Assembly: GCA_017550035.1 (NCBI GenBank)
Contig: JAFYLS010000075.1
Span: 1-45,216, forward strand
DNA from: Clostridia bacterium
GTDB lineage: Bacteria; Bacillota; Clostridia; Christensenellales; Aristaeellaceae
Direction: 5' to 3'
Length of the DNA: 45,216 nt
In this document: positions 16,513 to 24,663 of the stretch, piece after piece
Layout: every line of letters starts with the position of its first letter
Position numbering within the stretch: position 1 is the first letter of the stretch
Notes under the pieces: generated by a model
What the model was told of the DNA's origin: nothing
The model's database searches: none
What the model saw: only the letters and a program-made list of their open reading frames with translations
Position numbers and translations under genes: made by a program

Positions 16513-17895
16513 ATGAACGGAAACAGAGAATATAAACATCTGGCGGGCAAGCGCATGCTGATTCTCGGCATGGCCCGCAGCGGTATAGCGGCGGCCGAAC
16601 TGGCCGCCTCTTTGGGCATTCGGGCTGTTATCAATGACCGGAAGACGGAAGAAGAGTTTCAGGGGGCGTTGGACTGCCTGAAAAAGCTGCCTGTGGAATG
16701 GCGGCTTGGGGAGAAAGCGGAAGATGTACTGCCTTCCTGTGATGCGTTGCTCATCAGCCCTGGTGTGCCTATTCAGGCGCCTGTTGTGCGTATGGCACAG
16801 GAAATGGGCATTCCGGTACTGGGTGAATTGGAATTTGCCGCTTGCTTTGCGCCCTGTGATATGGTGGCGCTGACGGGCACGAATGGCAAAACCACCACCG
16901 TTTCGCTGCTGGGACATATTTTTGAAAGTGCCGGTCGTCATGCTATTGTGGCTGGCAATATCGGTTATCCCATGTCTTCGGCTGTTATGGAAGCCGGGGA
17001 GAAGGATATGATTGTCTGTGAAGTATCCTCCTTTCAGCTGGAAACCACGGCGTATTTTCATCCGTCGGTGGGTGCTGTGCTGAACATCTCGGAAGATCAT
17101 TTGAACCGCCACGGCACCATGGAAAACTATATTGCCCTGAAAAGGCACCTGTTTGATGCGCAGCAGATGGAAGATGCATGCGTTCTCAATGCAAATGATG
17201 CTGCCTGTCTGGGGATGCGGGATGGGCAGAAGGGGAAGGTATTCCTTTTCTCCCGCACCCGGGAAGTGGAAAACGGCGCCTTTGTGCGCAATGGTATGCT
17301 GATGCTGCGTTTTAATGGACTGGAAGAAACGCTCTGCCACCAGGACGAACTGATTATTCCGGGGCCCCACAATCTGGAAAATGCTTTGGCAGCTTCTTTG
17401 ATGGCGCGTCTTTCCGGCGTCTGCGCAGCAGATATTGTGAAAGGCTTGACCACTTTCTCCGGTGTGGAGCACCGCATTGAGTTTGTGAGGGAAGTGGATA
17501 CAGTCCGCTACATCAACGACAGCAAGGGAACCAATGTGGATTCTACCATTAAGGCGGTGCTGTCCATGAAGGCGCCTACGGTGCTGATTCTGGGCGGCAG
17601 CGACAAGCATGTATCTTTTGCTCCTCTGGCAGAGGTAATCAAAAATACTGCTGAAATCCGCCATTGCGTGCTGATGGGGGAAACGGCGCTTCAGATTGAG
17701 CAGGCGCTGCAAGCGGTATCTTATTCGTCCGTTCATCATGTGGCTAATATGCAGGACGCGGTGGAACAGGCTCGCAGGCTGTCTGTACAGGGCGGGAATG
17801 TGCTTTTGTCGCCTGCCTGCGCCTCTTTTGATATGTTCAGCGATTATGAGGAACGGGGACGTATTTTCAAACAGCTGGTTCTTGATTTGAAATAA
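16513..17895 (+). CDS. murD: UDP-N-acetylmuramoylalanine--D-glutamate ligase MurD
   Basis: Adds D-glutamate to UDP-MurNAc-L-alanine in the cytoplasm. The 460-aa product has an N-terminal UDP-binding Rossmann domain (LGMARSGIAAAELAASLG), the central ATP loop GTNGKTTT, the EDHLNRHGTMENY block, and the C-terminal block GVEHRIEF followed by NDSKGTN. The ATG at 16513 has GGAG nine bases upstream; in-frame TTG 16498 and ATG 16504 overlap that SD. ftsW follows 27 nt later. Size and motifs are normal. Confidence 0.96.
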   Translation: MNGNREYKHLAGKRMLILGMARSGIAAAELAASLGIRAVINDRKTEEEFQGALDCLKKLPVEWRLGEKAEDVLPSCDALLISPGVPIQAPVVRMAQEMGIPVLGELEFAACFAPCDMVALTGTNGKTTTVSLLGHIFESAGRHAIVAGNIGYPMSSAVMEAGEKDMIVCEVSSFQLETTAYFHPSVGAVLNISEDHLNRHGTMENYIALKRHLFDAQQMEDACVLNANDAACLGMRDGQKGKVFLFSRTREVENGAFVRNGMLMLRFNGLEETLCHQDELIIPGPHNLENALAASLMARLSGVCAADIVKGLTTFSGVEHRIEFVREVDTVRYINDSKGTNVDSTIKAVLSMKAPTVLILGGSDKHVSFAPLAEVIKNTAEIRHCVLMGETALQIEQALQAVSYSSVHHVANMQDAVEQARRLSVQGGNVLLSPACASFDMFSDYEERGRIFKQLVLDLK

Positions 17896-17922
17896 GCAGC
17901 AGAATAGAAAGGCAGGGATTTC

Positions 17923-19074
17923 ATGATCGGCGCTGGAAACGGCGCACGGGAGACAAAACCGCAGAAAGGCAACCGACTGCCGCCTGCGGACGGAACACTG
18001 ATGACGGTCATGGTCCTGCTGATTCTGTTTGGACTGATCACGCTGTTCAGCGCTACTTATTATGTGGCTGCTGCCAATGATCCCTTTTCTGAAATGAAAA
18101 AGCAGCTGCTGGGGCTGGGTTTGGGTATTGCTGCCATGAATGTGACCATGCGCATACCCTACCGCTTCTGGGGAAACTGGAAAGTAGTGCTCTCTTTTGC
18201 CGGCGTCAGCGTCATATTACTGCTGCTGGTGATCGTTCCGGGAATTGGAAAATCCATCAATGGGTCCAGACGATGGCTTGGTGTTGGTGGACTTTCTTTT
18301 CAGCCGGGCGAATTTGCAAAGTATGCGGCAGTGTTGTTTCTGGCACTGTTTCTTACCATGCAGGGAAAGGAAATTGGCCATTTCTGGAAGGGCATTGTGC
18401 CCATGCTGGTGCTGCCGGGGGTTATGTTTCTTCTGATTCTGGAGCAGCCGAATTTGTCTACTGCCGGCACCATCATTATTGTCAGTGTGGTCATGATCAT
18501 GCTGGCGGGCGCCAAATGGAAACATATGGGCGTACTGGGTGCCATGGGGACGGTGCTTTTCGGATATTATGCCTGGAGTGCGGAATACCGGAGAGAACGT
18601 CTGCTTTCGTTTATGGATCCCTTTGCCAAAATGAGCGATGAAGGGTATCAACTATCTCAATCGCTGATTGCCTTTGGATCCGGCGGCTTGTTTGGGATGG
18701 GTATGGGGCAGGGGAGACAGAAGTTTGCCTACCTTCCTTACCCGGAAAGTGATTTCATTTTTGCCATTGTGGGCGAGGACTTTGGCCTCACAGGCTGTCT
18801 TGCGGTCATTTTGCTGTTTGTATGTTTTTTCTTCTGCGGGCTTCGGGTAGCCGTGCATTGCCCCGACCAGTTTGGTTGTCTGCTTGCAGCCGGTATCGTA
18901 AGCGTCATCTCCATGCAGGCTTTCATCAATATGGGTGTGGTGGTGGGGATTTTACCGACTACCGGACTGCCGCTTCCTTTCTTCAGTGCGGGCGGTACAT
19001 CTTTATCCATTACTCTTGCGGCGATGGGCATCGTGTTCAATATCAGCCGCTATGGGAATAACCGTCTTACCTGA
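17923..19074 (+). CDS. ftsW: SEDS-family cell division protein FtsW/SpoVE
   Basis: Polytopic peptidoglycan glycosyltransferase of the SEDS family, working with the class B PBP at the septum. The 383-aa product has a polar N-terminus of about 25 residues, then about ten membrane helices. Conserved blocks include SRRWLGVGGLSFQPGEFAK and FFSAGGTS near the C-terminus. Position between murD and murA in the dcw cluster and a neighbouring class B PBP support FtsW over RodA; SpoVE cannot be told apart by sequence alone. murG, which usually follows, is absent. Confidence 0.92.
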   Translation: MIGAGNGARETKPQKGNRLPPADGTLMTVMVLLILFGLITLFSATYYVAAANDPFSEMKKQLLGLGLGIAAMNVTMRIPYRFWGNWKVVLSFAGVSVILLLLVIVPGIGKSINGSRRWLGVGGLSFQPGEFAKYAAVLFLALFLTMQGKEIGHFWKGIVPMLVLPGVMFLLILEQPNLSTAGTIIIVSVVMIMLAGAKWKHMGVLGAMGTVLFGYYAWSAEYRRERLLSFMDPFAKMSDEGYQLSQSLIAFGSGGLFGMGMGQGRQKFAYLPYPESDFIFAIVGEDFGLTGCLAVILLFVCFFFCGLRVAVHCPDQFGCLLAAGIVSVISMQAFINMGVVVGILPTTGLPLPFFSAGGTSLSITLAAMGIVFNISRYGNNRLT

Positions 19075-19155
19075 TGTGTGTGATGATCATTTGTTTCTGC
19101 ACCGATTGCAGCCTTCTGCATAGCATGGAAGCATGTGAAAGGGAAGGTGAAGGGG

Positions 19156-20409
19156 ATGGATCGTTTTTTCATCCGCGGCGGTAAAAAACTGTCGGGCAGT
19201 ATTCGGGTGCACGGCGCCAAAAATGCGGTGTTGCCTTTGCTGGCGGCTTCTATACTGACGGATGATCCGGTGGTGCTGACGGATGTGCCGGATTTGAAGG
19301 ATATCCGTGCCATGATGGAAATCCTGGAGAAACTGGGGTGCCGGTGCACCTTTGGGGACGGTACCGTTCAGGTACGCAGCCACACACTGCAAAATGGTGA
19401 TATGCCGGAAAAACTGTGCAAGCAGATACGCTCTTCAGTGTTTTTGCTGGGACCGCTTTTGTCCCGGCTTCGCAATGCACAGGTACCTTATCCCGGCGGC
19501 TGCGAAATTGGCCTCAGGCCGATTGATCTGCACCTCAAGGGGTTAAAGACATTGGGTGTGGAGATAGAAGAAAGCGGCGGCAAAATCTTCTGCGACGGCA
19601 GGAATATGCATGCGGGAGACGTATACCTGGATTATCCCAGCGTGGGCGCGACGGAAAATGTGATGATGGCGTCTGTGCTGCTGCAGGGTGTAACCACCAT
19701 TCACAATGCAGCCCGCGAGCCGGAAATTCTGGATTTGCAGCGTTTTATCAATAAGATGGGCGGCTCGGTGAAAGGAGCAGGCACACAGGTGATCCGCATT
19801 GAAGGTGTGGAAAAACTTCATGGTATTACATATCATCCCATTCCGGACAGGATTGTGGCAGGAACACTGCTTTCTGCGGCAGCCATCACGGGCGGGGATA
19901 TTTTGCTCAAAGGTGCCCGGTCAGGGGATATGGTACCGGTGATTGCCAAATTGCGGGAAATGGGTTGCGATGTGCGCAGGGACGATAAAGGTTTGGCGCT
20001 GCGTGCGCCGCAAAAACTGCACGCGGTGGGGGAAATACAAACGCAGCCCCATCCCGGATTTCCTACGGATATGCAAAGCCAGATGGTATCTTTGTGCACG
20101 CTTGCGGAAGGATGCTCGCTGGTCACGGAAAACGTGTTTGAAAACCGTTTTACCCATGTGGGAGATTTGAATGCTATGGGCGCAAAGATCCGCATCAGCG
20201 GACGCACGGCAATTATCCGGGGCGTTGGCAGCCTTGCGGGCGGTCATGTAACGGCAAGAGACCTGAGAGGCGGCGCTGCGCTGGTGCTGGCGGCGCTTGC
20301 AGCGAAAGGTGTCAGTGTGGTGGACCGGGTAGAATACATTGACCGCGGATACGAAAAAATGGAAGAAATGCTTTTGACATTGGGTGCGGATGTGATGCGC
20401 ATTCAATAA
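19156..20409 (+). CDS. murA: UDP-N-acetylglucosamine 1-carboxyvinyltransferase MurA
   Basis: First committed enzyme of peptidoglycan synthesis: transfers enolpyruvate from PEP to UDP-GlcNAc. The 417-aa product is standard length. The N-terminal KNA block (HGAKNAVLP) and the active-site loop PGGCEIGLRPID are present. The catalytic residue is Cys116, so fosfomycin sensitivity is expected; resistant forms carry Asp here. ATG 19156 is preceded by GGAAGG at 8 nt; an in-frame GTG at 19135 lies before the SD. It sits where murG-murB often are in Firmicutes clusters, just before ftsQ. Confidence 0.96.
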   Translation: MDRFFIRGGKKLSGSIRVHGAKNAVLPLLAASILTDDPVVLTDVPDLKDIRAMMEILEKLGCRCTFGDGTVQVRSHTLQNGDMPEKLCKQIRSSVFLLGPLLSRLRNAQVPYPGGCEIGLRPIDLHLKGLKTLGVEIEESGGKIFCDGRNMHAGDVYLDYPSVGATENVMMASVLLQGVTTIHNAAREPEILDLQRFINKMGGSVKGAGTQVIRIEGVEKLHGITYHPIPDRIVAGTLLSAAAITGGDILLKGARSGDMVPVIAKLREMGCDVRRDDKGLALRAPQKLHAVGEIQTQPHPGFPTDMQSQMVSLCTLAEGCSLVTENVFENRFTHVGDLNAMGAKIRISGRTAIIRGVGSLAGGHVTARDLRGGAALVLAALAAKGVSVVDRVEYIDRGYEKMEEMLLTLGADVMRIQ

Positions 20410-20430
20410 ACGCGAAGGAGGCAGCAGTTT

Positions 20431-21207
20431 ATGCAGAATTATCAACCTTATCCGGAGCAGACACCGTCTGCAAAGCCCACCGGACGCACCGCCGCGAAAA
20501 CGGCGGGATTGCTGCTTGCTTTGATACTGGCAGGATTGATCCTGTGCCATGTAACGGTGCTGAAAGTGCGTACCATCACGGTAGTGGGAAATGTGCATGT
20601 AACACAGAGCGAAATTATTGCACTGGCGGGAATGAACAAACCCGTCAGCATTCTCAATATCCGGGAGAAAAGCGTACAAGAGGGAATTGACAGCCACATC
20701 CGATTGACCTATGAACGAATGGAATACAGGGGTATTCATGAAGTGGTGCTTTATGTAAAGGAGCAGGTTCCCTGCGCGGTGCTCAATCTGTCCGAGGGGC
20801 AGTATCTTCTGGATAATACAGGTCTGGTATTGGAAAAAAGGGATACGCCCCGGTATGATGAAGGCTATCTGATGCTCAGCGGTATGAATGTCAAAAGGAT
20901 TGCGGTGGGGGAAAAACTGCTTCCTGTTCATCAGCAGCAGCTGAACGCCTATTGCATTGTGATGGATGAAATGCATGTGCAGAACTGTTTTCGGGAGTTT
21001 TCTGAATTGAATCTTGTCCGGACGGATAACCTGTATCTTGTATCGGTGGATGGATATGTTGTAAACCTGGGCGATGCCAAAGAGATGCGTGCCAAACTGT
21101 TTACCGTACGCGGAGTGCTGGACGAACTGAGGAAAATGGGCAAAGAACCGGGCGCACTGGATGCAACGGCGCCCGGATACGCTACCTATACCCCGCCGGA
21201 TATTTGA
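20431..21207 (+). CDS. ftsQ: Cell division protein FtsQ/DivIB
   Basis: Bitopic divisome protein that regulates septal synthesis. The 258-aa product has a short polar N-terminus, one membrane helix (about 22-40), then an extracellular POTRA domain starting VRTITVVGNVHVTQSEI (about 46-115) and a beta domain containing LLDNTGLVLE. AAGGAGG upstream of the ATG is a strong SD. It is the last gene of the mraZ transcript before the ftsA promoter. The short Thr/Pro-rich end after about 245 is probably disordered. Confidence 0.9.
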   Translation: MQNYQPYPEQTPSAKPTGRTAAKTAGLLLALILAGLILCHVTVLKVRTITVVGNVHVTQSEIIALAGMNKPVSILNIREKSVQEGIDSHIRLTYERMEYRGIHEVVLYVKEQVPCAVLNLSEGQYLLDNTGLVLEKRDTPRYDEGYLMLSGMNVKRIAVGEKLLPVHQQQLNAYCIVMDEMHVQNCFREFSELNLVRTDNLYLVSVDGYVVNLGDAKEMRAKLFTVRGVLDELRKMGKEPGALDATAPGYATYTPPDI

Positions 21208-21256
21208 AAAAAAGGCCAAAAAAGTAAAAATATGCTGGGTTTTTCCGGTTTAGGTC

Positions 21257-21285
21257 TTGCAAAGTTATCACAGAAAGGTTACAAT
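21257..21285 (+). promoter_or_regulatory. Promoter for ftsA-ftsZ
   Basis: TTGCAA (21257-21262), 17-bp spacer, TACAAT (21280-21285); start expected near 21292. The leader to ftsA is about 109 nt. Confidence 0.8.
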
Positions 21286-21291
21286 AAAGTG

Positions 21292-21321
21292 ACCGAATAG
21301 ATATTGGTGCATTCGGTTTTT
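21292..21321 (+). promoter_or_regulatory. Terminator-like hairpin at the 5' end of the ftsA leader
   Basis: ACCGAAT (21292-21298) / ATTCGGT (21311-21317) with a 12-nt loop and TTTTT to 21321. It begins at the predicted start site of the ftsA promoter, so it may terminate the mraZ-ftsQ transcript, attenuate ftsAZ, or both. Two shorter stems (GGGAT/ATCCC and ATCAA/TTGAT, the latter with the SD in its loop) follow before the ATG. Confidence 0.6.
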
Positions 21322-21400
21322 CTGCGTGTTGCCAAAATGTATGTTTCAGGTTGCGTGGGATCAATACAAAATCCCCCATCAAACGGGAGTTGATAGACGG

Positions 21401-22576
21401 ATGAAAACAACGATTGCCGCAGTGGACTTTGGTACCAGCAAAATCGCAGCGCTGGTGGCCGAAAGCAGCGGAAGACAGCGCTGCGATATTACCGGCGCCG
21501 GCCTTGCTGTGTATGACGGCTTTATGGAAGGCAGCTGGAACAATCCTCAGGAAGTGAATGACGCCATCCGTGCAGCGCTGAAGGAAGCGGAAAGCCAGTC
21601 CGGCACCCGCATCCGTGAAGTGCATGTGGGTGTGCCTGCCGAGTTTTCCAAGGTATATACCGTGGAAGCCAGGGTGGCGCTGCAGGGCGCTGACCCCCGG
21701 GTGACTGCCCGTGATATCAACGAATTGTTCGAGCGCGCACAGCACGATTTGGGCGATGTACGTGGCAGCGTGATCCACCGTGCGCCTGCCTGGTTTATTG
21801 TGGATGACGGCAAAAAGACGCTGGAACCCATGAATATGCGTGGTTATGAACTGCGTGCCATGGTATCCTTCGTGGTGGCGGACGAGTTCTTTCTGAACGA
21901 CGTGATCGAGCGCTTCCGTGCGCTGGATGTGAAGGTGAACGGATTCTTCTCCACCCCCACGGGACAGGCTATGCTCTTTATTGCCGATGAAGAACGTGAC
22001 CGCACTGCAGTGCTGGTGGATGTGGGTTACCTGTGCACGGATGTGATGACCGTGGAAGGCGATGCCATTACCTCTCTCACTTCCATCCCCATGGGCGGCG
22101 GCAATATCGCTGCCGATGTGGCATGGGGGCTGGATATTCCCCTGAAGAGTGCGGAAGAGATCAAGCGTGTATTTACTTACGGCATTGCTGCGGGACAAGC
22201 TTCTTTTGATGTTCCCGGCAAGGATGGCGTAACGCGCGCTATTCCCCGTGAAGAAGTGGAAAAAGTGCTGATGCCCCGTGCAGAAGAGATCTGCGAAGCT
22301 GTTCGTGATGCCATCAAGGAAAGCGGCGTGAAGCTGAGCAACTGGTCTCCTGTGTACCTGACCGGCGGCGGCCTTGCCATCAACCGCGGCGGACGCGAAT
22401 ACCTGGCTGCCAAGCTGGAACGCACCGTGCGTGAACTGCCCCGCAAGGCAGTCAAGCTTTCCAGCCCTGCGTATTCCAGCGCACTGGGTCTACTGGACCT
22501 GGTGATTGATACGGTGTCCGGCAACAACAATCAGACGGGTCTTGGCGGCTTCTTCCGCAGCCTGTTTGGCAACTGA
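21401..22576 (+). CDS. ftsA: Cell division protein FtsA
   Basis: Actin-like ATPase that tethers FtsZ to the membrane. The 391-aa product has the nucleotide-binding block DFGTSK (9-14), the 1C-type insertion in place of actin subdomain 1B, a phosphate-2 region (VDVGYLCTDV), the adenosine motif TGGGLA, and a C-terminal amphipathic helix (LGGFFRSLFG) after a flexible Asn/Gln stretch. The ATG at 21401 fits the family; the frame extends 25 codons upstream but no SD supports that. GGGAG lies 14-18 nt upstream and GACGG just before the ATG, so the SD is not ideal. ftsZ follows 45 nt later. Confidence 0.93.
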   Translation: MKTTIAAVDFGTSKIAALVAESSGRQRCDITGAGLAVYDGFMEGSWNNPQEVNDAIRAALKEAESQSGTRIREVHVGVPAEFSKVYTVEARVALQGADPRVTARDINELFERAQHDLGDVRGSVIHRAPAWFIVDDGKKTLEPMNMRGYELRAMVSFVVADEFFLNDVIERFRALDVKVNGFFSTPTGQAMLFIADEERDRTAVLVDVGYLCTDVMTVEGDAITSLTSIPMGGGNIAADVAWGLDIPLKSAEEIKRVFTYGIAAGQASFDVPGKDGVTRAIPREEVEKVLMPRAEEICEAVRDAIKESGVKLSNWSPVYLTGGGLAINRGGREYLAAKLERTVRELPRKAVKLSSPAYSSALGLLDLVIDTVSGNNNQTGLGGFFRSLFGN

Positions 22577-22621
22577 GTAATTTGATGATTTACCAACCTG
22601 CGAATAATAGGAGGATTAACC

Positions 22622-24028
22622 ATGCCTTTTGAAGTTCAGGTGGAACAGAGTTCCTTCGCATCCATTAAGGTTGTTGGCTGCGGCGGCGGCGGTACCAATG
22701 CGGTAAACCGCATGGTTGAGGCCGGTTTGAACGGCGTGGAGTTTATTGCTGTCAATACCGACCGTCAGGCGCTGACCCTGTCCAATGCGGATGTCAAGAT
22801 CCAGATCGGCGAAAAGCTGACCAAGGGTCTGGGTGCCGGTGCTGTGCCGGATATCGGCCGCCGTGCTGCCGAAGAAAGCCGCGAAGAAATTGCGCAGGCT
22901 CTCAAGGGCGCAGACCTGGTGTTTGTTACCGCCGGTATGGGCGGCGGCACTGGTACGGGCGCGGCTCCCGTAGTGGCAGAAATTGCCCGTGAAAACAATT
23001 GCCTCACCATCGCTGTGGTTACCAAGCCCTTCACTTTTGAAGGCAAGCAGCGTATGAAGAATGCCGAAATCGGCATCAACGAACTGAAGCAGAGCGTGGA
23101 TACGCTGGTAGTTATCCCCAATGACCGTCTGCTGCAGGTGGTCAGCAAGGGTACTTCCATGCTGGAAGCCTTCCGCATTGCGGATGATGTGCTCCGTCAG
23201 GGTATTCAGGGCATCGCGGATTTGATTTCTCAGCCCGCTATGATCAACCTGGACTTTGCCGACGTGAAGACTGTGATGGAATCCGGCGGTATGGCTCACA
23301 TGGGCATTGGCCTTGGCAAGGGCGAAACCAAGACGGTGGACGCTGCCAAGAATGCGATTGCCAGCCCCTTGCTGGAAACCAAGATCGACGGCGCCCGCGC
23401 TGTGCTGATCAACATCACCGGCGGCAGCGATCTGAGCATCATGGATGTAAATGAAGCTGCCAACTTGATCATGGAATCTGCCGACAGCGAAGCCAACATC
23501 ATCTTTGGCGCCGGTATTGATGAATCCATGAAGGATGAAGTGCGTATTACCGTGATTGCTACCGGTTTTGAAAAAACGCCCTTCCCGGCCCGTGAAACCC
23601 GCAAAAAGCATGGCGCCTCCGTGCTGAATTACGGCGCTCCCGTGACCTTCAATCCCTATGAAAACCGTGCCCGTGCGGAAAGTGCGGAAGAAGTTGCCTT
23701 TGAAGCTCCCGCTCCCGCCACCTATGAAGGTGAAGGCGCGTTCTTCCCCGGCGGTGCCCGTCCTGTGGCTCCGGTTCGCAATATGGGGGCTTTCCAGCAG
23801 CCTTCCTTTGGCGGCGCCGTGCCTCCTGCCTACCAGCAGAATGCGCCTTACCAGGCAGCACCCCAGCAGCCCGCTTATGGCAATGCGCCTGTACCTCCTG
23901 CTTATGGTCAGCAGCCTGAATATCAGCAGCCCGCTTACCAGCCTGCTGCTCAGCCTGCGCCTCAGCAGCCTCAGGCTCCCCAGACGGATGAACTGGGCGT
24001 TCCTGCCTTCCTCCGCCGCAAGAAGTAA
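22622..24028 (+). CDS. ftsZ: Cell division protein FtsZ
   Basis: Tubulin-like GTPase that forms the Z-ring. The 468-aa product is longer than the usual 360-390 because of a long linker. The tubulin signature GGGTGTG is at 107-113 and the T7 synergy loop reads NLDFADVK. After about residue 340 comes an Ala/Glu/Pro segment and a Pro/Gln/Tyr-rich linker with repeated QQPAY-type units. The end is [13 protein letters not shown], the conserved peptide that binds FtsA and SepF. AGGAGG precedes the ATG. It shares a transcript with ftsA and ends at a strong terminator. Confidence 0.98.
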   Translation: MPFEVQVEQSSFASIKVVGCGGGGTNAVNRMVEAGLNGVEFIAVNTDRQALTLSNADVKIQIGEKLTKGLGAGAVPDIGRRAAEESREEIAQALKGADLVFVTAGMGGGTGTGAAPVVAEIARENNCLTIAVVTKPFTFEGKQRMKNAEIGINELKQSVDTLVVIPNDRLLQVVSKGTSMLEAFRIADDVLRQGIQGIADLISQPAMINLDFADVKTVMESGGMAHMGIGLGKGETKTVDAAKNAIASPLLETKIDGARAVLINITGGSDLSIMDVNEAANLIMESADSEANIIFGAGIDESMKDEVRITVIATGFEKTPFPARETRKKHGASVLNYGAPVTFNPYENRARAESAEEVAFEAPAPATYEGEGAFFPGGARPVAPVRNMGAFQQPSFGGAVPPAYQQNAPYQAAPQQPAYGNAPVPPAYGQQPEYQQPAYQPAAQPAPQQPQAPQTDELGVPAFLRRKK

Positions 24029-24040
24029 AATAGATAAAAC

Positions 24041-24069
24041 AAAACCGCCTGTTATACAGGCGGTTTTTT
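24041..24069 (+). terminator. Bidirectional terminator after ftsZ
   Basis: AAAACCGCCTG (24041-24051) / CAGGCGGTTTT (24057-24067) with a 5-nt loop and a T-tract. On the minus strand a GTTTTG tail serves the convergent gene. Confidence 0.9.
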
Positions 24070-24093
24070 GTTGCATTTGTTTTGCGATGACGG

Positions 24094-24540
24094 TCAGTTG
24101 TTTTCTTCAGAAGAGTTTTCTTCAGAAGACTCATTTGCGGTGTCAGCGCTGCAAGCAGATTGCTTTTCACAGCCGCAAGCGCATTGTTCTTCAGATTCAC
24201 TGTCCTTTTCGGCATCAGGCGCTTCATCATACATCGCTTCAATGGCGCTGCGGATTGCATCCAATTCTTCCTTGTTCAGACGCCGCAGCACACTGATGAC
24301 GGTATCTACTGTTACTTTTCCGCCCAGCATCATGCTGAAGTTTTCGGGAATGTTACTGTCATCCACAGCCTTTTTTACTTTTCCTGCGGCTTCACAGATG
24401 GAAGACTTGGCCTGCATGTAAAGGGGTTCGCCTTTCTGAGCCAGTTTTTCCAGCGTTTCGGCAGAAAACTCCACACCCGTTTTTACGGCGCCTATACCGG
24501 CTTTGATGACCTTTTCAATCTCTTTGCCAATCTGTTCCAT
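24094..24540 (-). CDS. Helical protein with acidic Cys-containing tail, function unknown
   Basis: I do not recognise a family with confidence. The 148-aa product starts with a helical, phasin- or heat-shock-like stretch (about 1-60, Lys/Ala/Glu-rich), a middle segment containing LRRLNKEELDAIRSAIEAM (about 85-105), and a tail dominated by Ser, Glu and Asp in which four Cys occur within a short span (CACGCEKQSAC). The Cys cluster could bind metal. An AAAGGAG SD lies about 10 nt before the ATG. It is 123 nt downstream of rmuC on the same strand and could be co-transcribed or have its own promoter; a CATAAT sequence lies upstream without a clear -35. Confidence 0.7.
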   Translation of the reverse strand: MEQIGKEIEKVIKAGIGAVKTGVEFSAETLEKLAQKGEPLYMQAKSSICEAAGKVKKAVDDSNIPENFSMMLGGKVTVDTVISVLRRLNKEELDAIRSAIEAMYDEAPDAEKDSESEEQCACGCEKQSACSADTANESSEENSSEENN

Positions 24541-24663
24541 AAGCTACAACTCCTTTCAACGGATATTATGGCACAAAACAATCCGTATGTCCCGAGGAAA
24601 TGTTTGAAAACAGCTTCAAACTGTCTGAATCATACATAAACTGGAAAAAGTACATCAACGACA

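Noticed and set aside
23780..23990. CRISPR-like or minisatellite repeat in the ftsZ 3' part
   Set aside because: The repeats are in frame, code for a Pro/Gln-rich linker and have no regular spacer structure.
22616..24076. Minus-strand frame of 486 codons across ftsZ
   Set aside because: Antisense shadow of ftsZ, extending through the bidirectional terminator.
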